From: Sphingobacterium lumbrici
Lineage (GTDB): Bacteria; Bacteroidota; Bacteroidia; Sphingobacteriales; Sphingobacteriaceae
Assembly: GCF_006476045.1 (NCBI RefSeq)
Contig: NZ_SRZY01000004.1
Span: 1 to 50,138 of the forward strand
Reading direction: 5' to 3'
DNA: 50,138 nt
The notes below the pieces were generated by a model. The model was not told the DNA's origin, did not search any database, and was given only the letters and a program-made list of their open reading frames with translations. A program made the position numbers and the translations under genes. Positions 44,469-50,138 of the stretch are shown one piece after another; the stretch's first letter is position 1; every line of letters starts with the position of its first letter.

Positions 44469-44493
44469 ACGATTTAGTTTAATCAAATAACAG

Positions 44494-45669
44494 TTAAGCT
44501 TGTTTTTTGTTTATCAAATCCCAATATAAAATATAGATTACGGAAAATAAAATTACTATTCCGGTTCCGTACATAATATAAGGGACTCGGGAAAGATTGT
44601 CGTGATATATGTAGCCGGCCAACAGTGCTCCTCCGCCAATTCCCATTTCCAAGGCAATGTACATAGTCGCCATAGCTTTTCCCCTATATTGAGGTAATGA
44701 AAGATCAATCGTCCAGGCATTTAGTGCCGGTGAAAGGATACCTGTGCCTATTCCATATAGGCAAGCTCCGAGAAGGAGACCGTTAATACTATCTCCGAAG
44801 CCCAGTAAAAATAAAGAAGTTGCTATGATTAACAATCCGACTAGTATTACGTTTATTCTTCCATGGCGGTCTGCCATCCTACCTGCAACGAATCGAACCC
44901 CTATAGATGTTAGGGTGTACGTGGTAAAAAATAATCCCTTGTTACTGATACCCACGTACTCACTCCAATCGGGGATTAGCGTAAGGATTACACCGTAAGC
45001 CGAGTATGATAGTAGTGTTACGATACCAGCAGGAATTGCTCGACGTTCAATGATATCGGAGCGTGAAAGGCGAAGCATGTTCCTTGAAAATTTTTGTTTT
45101 GGAATTAATGTTTCCTGTATGTTCATTACAATCACAATAGAGAGCAAGGCGAATGCTGACGAACAGTAAAACATGGTATGTATATCAAATGCTTGTGCTA
45201 CGGCACTTCCTACAGCCGGTCCAATTGCGCTCCCTAGGCTAAAGCACAATCCGTGCATACCTAGAGCTTCACCCCATCGGTTGGCTGGAATAATGTCTGC
45301 AATATAGGCGGATGTTGCGGTGGGTTTAAAGCCCGTAGAAAAACCGTGAATTAATCGTAGAAGAAAAAATCCGGCGACAGAACTTAAAAGCGGATAGAGT
45401 AGACTGCAGATTACACAGACAATTGATCCTATTGCCATCACAGGTACTCGCCCCCATTTGTCCGTAAGTTGCCCACTAAAAGGTCTCGATATCCCAGCGG
45501 TAAGTGTGAAGAGTGCTATTATCAATCCTTTGTGTTCCGCTCCTCCTAAAGAGGAGAGGTAATTTGGCAGCTCGGGGATGATCATGTTAAAACTTGCCGA
45601 GAATAACAATGAACTCAAGCACAGTAATCCAAATTGTAAAGTATATATCGATTCCGGTTTTTCCGACAT
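44494..45669 (-). CDS. MFS transporter
   Basis: A 391-residue major-facilitator protein with twelve predicted TM helices. The MFS loop signature GQLTDKWGRVPVM sits between helices 2 and 3, and its second-half counterpart is GRMADRHGRINVI. The substrate is not readable; resemblance to drug-efflux-type MFS proteins is only general. Its start lies one base after the SpoU methylase stop, indicating translational coupling in the order methylase, MFS, AI-2E permease. Confidence 0.9.
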   Translation of the reverse strand: MSEKPESIYTLQFGLLCLSSLLFSASFNMIIPELPNYLSSLGGAEHKGLIIALFTLTAGISRPFSGQLTDKWGRVPVMAIGSIVCVICSLLYPLLSSVAGFFLLRLIHGFSTGFKPTATSAYIADIIPANRWGEALGMHGLCFSLGSAIGPAVGSAVAQAFDIHTMFYCSSAFALLSIVIVMNIQETLIPKQKFSRNMLRLSRSDIIERRAIPAGIVTLLSYSAYGVILTLIPDWSEYVGISNKGLFFTTYTLTSIGVRFVAGRMADRHGRINVILVGLLIIATSLFLLGFGDSINGLLLGACLYGIGTGILSPALNAWTIDLSLPQYRGKAMATMYIALEMGIGGGALLAGYIYHDNLSRVPYIMYGTGIVILFSVIYILYWDLINKKQA

Positions 45670-45670
45670 C

Positions 45671-46432
45671 TTATTGCTTGTTGGCTAACATGTTGTGTCG
45701 CGTTACTTCGGAACAAAATATCGTCGTAGCTACTGCGACATTTAATGACTCCGCACGACCAATTCTAGGAATGGTTACAGCTTGTTGTATTTTACCAATT
45801 ATATTTTTTCGAATTCCGTTTCCTTCGTTCCCCATAATAATTAGTCCCTCCTTCCCGAAATTAGTTTCGTAAATATTATCCCCTTCTAATAGGGCACCGA
45901 ATGTGGGTAAGGTACATTGTGATATCAATTCTTCGATGTCGATATAATAGATCTGTATCCTGGAAAGCGAACCCATTGTCGCTTGGACTACTTTTGGGTT
46001 GTAAGTGTCTACAGTACCTGTTGAACATAAAATGGTGCTAATGCCAAACCATTCGGCAGTACGTATGATAGTGCCTAAATTGCCAGGATCTTGGATATCA
46101 TCCAAAACAATACTGTGTTTGCCTTTTAAGGTGCTTAAATCCAGTTGTGTTGTCTGTGGGATTTCGACCAATGCCAGTGCCCCCTGCGGATTTTTAAGAC
46201 TACTTATTTTAGATAACTCAGTTTCAGTGACTTCTTCACATTTTATATTTTGAGAGATTTTACCCAATTTTGCACGTATTTCTTGTGTAGTGAATATTTT
46301 TTGTACATTGTAAGAAGAGTGTACAAATTCTACTACAGATTTGATACCTTCGACCACGAATAAATTGTATTGTGTTCGGAATTTTTTATGTTGCAGTGAT
46401 GTTATAAAACTGATCTGCGCTTTTGACAACAT
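45671..46432 (-). CDS. SpoU-family rRNA/tRNA 2'-O-methyltransferase with substrate-binding domain
   Basis: The C-terminal SPOUT catalytic domain has LDDIQDPGNLGTIIRTAEWF (motif 1), IIMGNEGNGIRKNI (motif 2) and IPRIGRAESLNVAVA (motif 3). An N-terminal ~95-residue SpoU substrate-binding domain (SLQHKKFRTQYNLFVVEGIK) marks it as RlmB-like in layout; the modified nucleotide is unknown. Its ATG (46432) is only 5 nt from the divergent ATG of the tamL-like gene (46438). It is the first gene of a three-gene run with the MFS and AI-2E genes. Length is 253 residues. Confidence 0.92.
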   Translation of the reverse strand: MLSKAQISFITSLQHKKFRTQYNLFVVEGIKSVVEFVHSSYNVQKIFTTQEIRAKLGKISQNIKCEEVTETELSKISSLKNPQGALALVEIPQTTQLDLSTLKGKHSIVLDDIQDPGNLGTIIRTAEWFGISTILCSTGTVDTYNPKVVQATMGSLSRIQIYYIDIEELISQCTLPTFGALLEGDNIYETNFGKEGLIIMGNEGNGIRKNIIGKIQQAVTIPRIGRAESLNVAVATTIFCSEVTRHNMLANKQ

Positions 46433-46437
46433 ATTTA

Positions 46438-48786
46438 ATGACTAAAAATAGAAGCTTTTTAATTTTTACAAGTATAACGCTTTTACTGTTAATTTTTACA
46501 TCCTGCCGTTCTGCAAAATACTTGGAGGATGATCAAGCTTTAGTAACTGATATAGATTTAAACGGTATCCCCAATGAATTAAAAGAACTATCTTCTCTCT
46601 ATATTTCGAACGAAATTAGACCCAATTCCGCGTTGAATTTGACAATTTATAATATTTTTAATACCCGAAAAGGGAAGTATAAAACTGATAATATACGCCC
46701 GGTCGGGGAGGCTCCGCATATCTTAGATTCCTCTTTGGTAGAACTATCGACTAATCAGATTCAAAGTTTCCTTAAGACTAAAGGGTATTTCAATGCATCG
46801 GTTAATACGCAAATAAACATAAATAAAAAAAAGGCCCGTCTTAATTTTAACGCACATCTAGGAAATCCATATTTTTTGGATAAAGTAGACTATGAATTTC
46901 AAGATACTTCTATACAGCGTATATATATAAATGAGGTGTTGCCGACTACCAAAATTAGAATTGGTGAAAAATATGATGCTGCTAAGCTATTGGAGGAACG
47001 CGAAAGACTCTATACCGCTATAAAAGATCAAGGTTATTATGATTATGTAAGGCAGTATATGCGTGTAGGTGTAGATACTAATGTAAGAGAAGGTCGGGTG
47101 AATTTAACGATTCAGGTACTAAATCCTGAAAACGATAAACACCGTATTTATAAAATTAATAATGTTTCGCTTTTAATTCGACCCGCTTCGGATGAAATGA
47201 AAAGGGAGGTAAAGGCATATCGCGACAGTAGCATGCGTGTAGATTTCGTGGACGAAATAGGTCGTTTCAGGTTACGTCCGATCTCGCGTTATATGTACCT
47301 GCGGAGTGAGCAAATTTATAGTTTAAGTAATGAAAACTTGTCTTATGACCGTTTATATGAAATGAATGGTTTTCGTAGCGTGAAAATTAACTTCGAAAAA
47401 GTAGATAGTAGTTTGTTGGATGTGAAGTATGAATTGATACCGCGTTCGCTGATGGCGAATCAAGTGGAGGGGGAATATACATTTAGCTCCGGGATGAGCG
47501 GCTTTAATATAGGAAATACTTTTTCTCATCGAAATATTTTTGGAGGTGCGGAATTACTGGAGGTGAAATTGCGTTACGGAGTGTTATTCGATCCTCGTTT
47601 GGAAGGCAATCTTTCCCAGAAGATTTTTAATAATGATTTTCAAGTAGGGGTCAATTTAGTTGTACCCCGGTTATTGTTGCCATTCCAAATCCGCGGAATC
47701 GGAAAATACGGATTGCCTCGCACCACTTTTTCGTCGAGTCTACAGTTATTTAATCAAGATAATACGTATTCTAATCGTTACTTAATTAATACGCTGAATT
47801 ATTCTTGGTGGCAATCGGCTAATTTGCAGCATAGTTATACACCGATTGTATTGGAATATCGTGTTGGGAAATTCAATGAGAGTTTTAAGCAAAATTTAAT
47901 CAATGAGGGATATAATCTATATGTCGAATCCAATGACCGAGAATATTTTGGACTAGGATCACAATATGCCATCACTTGGAATGCACCTAGGCTGCTTAAA
48001 TTGGAGGATTTTTTCTATTTGAGAAGTTCGATCGATTTAAGTGGCAATTTATTTGGTTTAGTTAGTCAGGTGTTCAGTTTTCAGCGAAATGAAGACAATC
48101 AACGTATTTTGTTTAAAGTTCCCTATCTGCAATATGTTAAAGGTGAGGTAGATTACAGATGGTATAGGCACTTAGGGGGGCATAAGCAATTTGTTTTTCG
48201 TTTTAATGGTGGTTTGGCTATACCGTATGGTAACAATTCTAAATTGCTTATTTTTGAAAAAAGTTTTTTTGCCGGAGGGATGAATGGTATTCGAGCATGG
48301 CAGGCGCGTACGTTAGGTCCTGGTAATTACAATCGAAAAGGTATAGATGATGAAAATCTTCGACTGAGTCTCCGGAACTTAGATCAGTTGGGAGAGGTGA
48401 AATTAGAAACAAATTTAGAATACCGTTTTCGATTATTGAATAACTTTTTAGGAGCCAAAATGAACGGCGCTACATTCGTTGATATGGGAAATGTTTGGCG
48501 GCTCCGAGAAGATCGGTTTAATCCGAATGGCCAATTTGAAATCAATAAGTTTTTTTCGCAGATAGCAATAGGAACGGGATTCGGTCTGCGCTTTGATATG
48601 GACTATTTTATTATGCGACTTGATGCTGGGCTAAAAGTAAAGGATCCTCAATTTGAAGGCAAGAGTCAGTGGGTAATACAGAAATTATTCGATGCTAAGG
48701 ATTTTAAGCGCGGATATTACAACTCTAACCGTCCGGATCGTTACAATTTTATTCAATATAATTTTGGCGTTGGCTTGCCATTTTAG
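46438..48786 (+). CDS. tamL: BamA/TamA-superfamily outer-membrane lipoprotein (TamL-like)
   Basis: A 782-residue protein with POTRA domains (about 30-330) and a C-terminal Omp85 barrel (about 350-782; the barrel ends RYNFIQYNFGVGLPF). The barrel carries FAGGMNGIRAWQARTLGPG, a strand-6 region typical of Omp85 members. The N-terminus is a signal ending near IFTSCRSAKYL, so it is a lipoprotein, the mark of Bacteroidota TamL, which with TamB is thought to help transport outer-membrane material. The tamL call rests on lipoprotein plus Omp85 layout; no tamB is adjacent. ATG 46438 is chosen over a TTG at 46423 that overlaps the divergent gene. Spacing to the divergent start is 5 nt. Confidence 0.85.
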   Translation: MTKNRSFLIFTSITLLLLIFTSCRSAKYLEDDQALVTDIDLNGIPNELKELSSLYISNEIRPNSALNLTIYNIFNTRKGKYKTDNIRPVGEAPHILDSSLVELSTNQIQSFLKTKGYFNASVNTQININKKKARLNFNAHLGNPYFLDKVDYEFQDTSIQRIYINEVLPTTKIRIGEKYDAAKLLEERERLYTAIKDQGYYDYVRQYMRVGVDTNVREGRVNLTIQVLNPENDKHRIYKINNVSLLIRPASDEMKREVKAYRDSSMRVDFVDEIGRFRLRPISRYMYLRSEQIYSLSNENLSYDRLYEMNGFRSVKINFEKVDSSLLDVKYELIPRSLMANQVEGEYTFSSGMSGFNIGNTFSHRNIFGGAELLEVKLRYGVLFDPRLEGNLSQKIFNNDFQVGVNLVVPRLLLPFQIRGIGKYGLPRTTFSSSLQLFNQDNTYSNRYLINTLNYSWWQSANLQHSYTPIVLEYRVGKFNESFKQNLINEGYNLYVESNDREYFGLGSQYAITWNAPRLLKLEDFFYLRSSIDLSGNLFGLVSQVFSFQRNEDNQRILFKVPYLQYVKGEVDYRWYRHLGGHKQFVFRFNGGLAIPYGNNSKLLIFEKSFFAGGMNGIRAWQARTLGPGNYNRKGIDDENLRLSLRNLDQLGEVKLETNLEYRFRLLNNFLGAKMNGATFVDMGNVWRLREDRFNPNGQFEINKFFSQIAIGTGFGLRFDMDYFIMRLDAGLKVKDPQFEGKSQWVIQKLFDAKDFKRGYYNSNRPDRYNFIQYNFGVGLPF

Positions 48787-49310
48787 AATAGGTTTTTTAC
48801 AACCTGCAATGTACTTTCTATGATCTGCGTGAACGCTAAACCTTTGCTAAAAGATAAGTATCCGTAAATTAAACCAAGGATTACCAGCGTTAATAGCATT
48901 CTTTTGAAAATGTATGCTATCAATAGTAATAATACAGGAATAATCAATAATAATAAGCCGTTGACTTTGTACGGTTTTAAACTATTATCATTTTTATATA
49001 TAAAGTAAAGTCTGCCGGTCGAATTATCTTGGTTTTTATGCTTAAAAAAAACAAATGTAGATCCATCTATTTTTTGGGAAGGCACTGCTACACCTTGATG
49101 GAATTGTAAGCTTTGTTGTAATCCATTCATAGAAAACAGAAATGTTCCATCGATACGTTCATCCGCAACCTCTGCCGAATCCACTGCTATAATAGCGATC
49201 TTCCCATTTTGTGTTAAATTTTCTTTTACAATGAAATTGTCTATCCGTTGTTCTTGAGCAGTAGAAAGAAAAGGAACAATTGTAATTGCGAAATATAGAA
49301 TGTGTTTCAT
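48783..49310 (-). CDS. hypothetical membrane-anchored protein
   Basis: The 175-residue protein has an N-terminal signal peptide (MKHILYFAITIVPFLSTAQ), an extracytoplasmic beta-rich region (about 20-110) and two TM helices near the C-terminus (LLLLIIPVLLLLIAYIF and MLLTLVILGLIYGYLSFS). I do not recognise the family. It converges on tamL with a 4-base overlap of the two stop ends (48783-48786), which may matter for transcript ends. It starts at ATG 49310. Confidence 0.65.
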   Translation of the reverse strand: MKHILYFAITIVPFLSTAQEQRIDNFIVKENLTQNGKIAIIAVDSAEVADERIDGTFLFSMNGLQQSLQFHQGVAVPSQKIDGSTFVFFKHKNQDNSTGRLYFIYKNDNSLKPYKVNGLLLLIIPVLLLLIAYIFKRMLLTLVILGLIYGYLSFSKGLAFTQIIESTLQVVKNLF

Positions 49311-49474
49311 TTCAAAAATTTACTACAATATTAATAAAAAAAATGATAGTACTTTCGCCTTTTTAGATTAGAATATTTAAACAAAATAAATGAACCCGAT
49401 AGGATTAAAATAATCATTCGTTGGTAATGCGATAACAGCGAAACACTCGTAGATGATTTTTTTTGCATTAAGTA

Positions 49475-49506
49475 TTCGAGAATGCAAAGCATTTTATCTA
49501 AGTTTG
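49475..49506 (+). promoter_or_regulatory. repeated promoter/operator element, copy 3 (small membrane protein)
   Basis: TTCG, a 20-nt spacer with the palindrome AATGCAAAGCATT (49481-49493), and the -7 box TAAGTTTG (49499-49506). It agrees with copies 1 and 2 at 30 of 32 positions each. The predicted transcript starts near 49513, about 21 nt before the ATG at 49534. Confidence 0.75.
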
Positions 49507-49533
49507 TACCATTAATAAAGACAAAGCACTGAT

Positions 49534-49794
49534 ATGGAAAATACAGCTATTGAGAGACAATCAAAAAAAACGGATAACAACGCAAATCAAACAAGTTATT
49601 ATGTATCATTAACCATTGCTATCATTATTGGTTTATTTGGTGTATTCGTGAGATTTGTTCCCGATGTGATTCCTTCATTGGGTCAGTCTACTTTTCTATT
49701 TTCTTTAATTGCTAATGTTGCAATTTTGGTAGCATCATTTTTAGCTTTTAAAGTTGTTTTCGCTATTTTAGGATTTGGTAGTAAGAAAAGCTAA
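49534..49794 (+). CDS. small hypothetical membrane protein
   Basis: The 86-residue protein has a hydrophilic N-terminus (MENTAIERQSKKTDNNANQT) and two TM helices (VSLTIAIIIGLFGVFVRFV and LFSLIANVAILVASFLAF). I do not recognise the family. It has the same 32-bp promoter element as the DUF1599/aroK run and the large histidine kinase, so the three may respond to one signal. A strong terminator ends it at 49836-49868, making it a one-gene unit. Confidence 0.65.
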   Translation: MENTAIERQSKKTDNNANQTSYYVSLTIAIIIGLFGVFVRFVPDVIPSLGQSTFLFSLIANVAILVASFLAFKVVFAILGFGSKKS

Positions 49795-49835
49795 TTTAGT
49801 TGATGTTCTTCTAAAGAATTTTATATAACATGTGG

Positions 49836-49868
49836 AAAAGAGTAGCGGGTTCGCTACTCTTTTTTTTT
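49836..49868 (+). terminator. terminator of the small membrane protein gene
   Basis: A perfect 12-bp stem AAAAGAGTAGCG/CGCTACTCTTTT with a 4-nt loop and a long run of T. Confidence 0.93.
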
Positions 49869-50026
49869 GTCTTTTTTCATCGAATATATTGGATGTGGAT
49901 TGTCAATTTTATAAATGTGCTATATACGTTTATAAATAATTTTTATTTGTATGAATTTGCTGTTTTGGTAATATTATTTATAATAAAGTGTTGTATTTTT
50001 TATTAAATCTTTAACGTGAGTTCGGT

Positions 50027-50138
50027 TTAAGCAGCAAGGAATAATTGATTTTCTTGCTGTTCAAATTGAATATTTAATGAAGGTTTTTTAGGGAAGAAAG
50101 CATAAGCGGCTAATGCTCCTAAAATATTCAATAAAAAG
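50027..50138 (-). CDS. hypothetical protein, 3' end only
   Basis: The minus strand from the window edge reads a hydrophobic stretch (NILGALAAYAFFPKKPS) followed by a Gln-rich tail ending NQLFLAA and a TAA stop (50027-50029). The start is outside the window. It looks like the C-terminus of a membrane or secreted protein, but the identity cannot be given. The 230-nt gap before it (49795-50026) holds only the terminator and A/T-rich DNA. Confidence 0.45.
   Translation of the reverse strand, partial: FLLNILGALAAYAFFPKKPSLNIQFEQQENQLFLAA

Overview
The window looks like chromosomal DNA of a Bacteroidota member, most likely Sphingobacteriaceae. The evidence is AT-rich DNA, a GldA / fused GldF-GldG set, a BT_3928-type DoxX protein next to DUF1599, a three-subunit SdhCAB, a TamL-like BamA-superfamily lipoprotein, and repeated TAnnTTTG -7 promoter elements with almost no Shine-Dalgarno sequences. 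The family placement is inference from gene content only. No IS element, prophage, CRISPR array or tRNA gene was seen. This is mostly core genome.

Layout. 1-560: the 3' end of a 23S rRNA gene, 5S rRNA and a strong terminator. 600-4700: sucD, an rRNA methylase, rpsT, a DUF1080 lipoprotein and an AraC regulator. 4900-12550: a succinyl-CoA:acetate CoA-transferase, then the minus-strand run DUF1599 > BT_3928/DoxX > aroK > gldA > beta-barrel protein > gldFG. 12700-14430: the cysteine pair cysE-cysM with overlapping stop and start. 14480-21600: secreted or membrane proteins (a two-repeat protein, an MBL hydrolase, a C1 aminopeptidase) and a 1249-residue orphan histidine kinase. 21770-25421: sdhC-sdhA-sdhB. 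25600-29620: a beta-barrel protein, the csbD-like/csaA/tadA cluster, superoxide dismutase, a lipoprotein MsrA and a second AraC regulator. 29900-33800: pruA, recA, nth and a small ORF. 33870-38250: a subtilase and a prolyl oligopeptidase. 38460-41732: a long structured leader followed by a GNAT acyltransferase, argG and argC. 41830-50138: a DUF5077/DUF3472 protein, an AI-2E family permease, an MFS transporter, a SpoU methylase, tamL, two small membrane proteins and a cut-off gene at the right edge.

How the genes work together. Central carbon metabolism is represented by sucD, the SDH complex and the CoA-transferase, which can convert succinyl-CoA to succinate. Amino-acid genes cover cysteine (cysE-cysM), proline and glutamate (pruA), arginine (acyltransferase-argG-argC) and the shikimate pathway (aroK). 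Envelope genes include gliding/ABC components, an outer-membrane assembly lipoprotein, several beta-barrel proteins and exported peptidases. Stress and repair genes are sod, msrA, recA and nth.

Three observations stand out. First, a 32-bp promoter-like element is present three times, with any two copies agreeing at 30 of 32 positions. It carries the palindrome AATGCAAAGCATT between -33-like and -7 elements, and precedes the DUF1599/aroK/gldA run, the orphan histidine kinase and a small membrane protein. This looks like a small regulon with a shared operator. Second, a leader of about 280 nt before the arginine genes has nested helices. Third, a nested hairpin of about 80 bp lies near sdhC and could be a decorated terminator or a MITE-like remnant.
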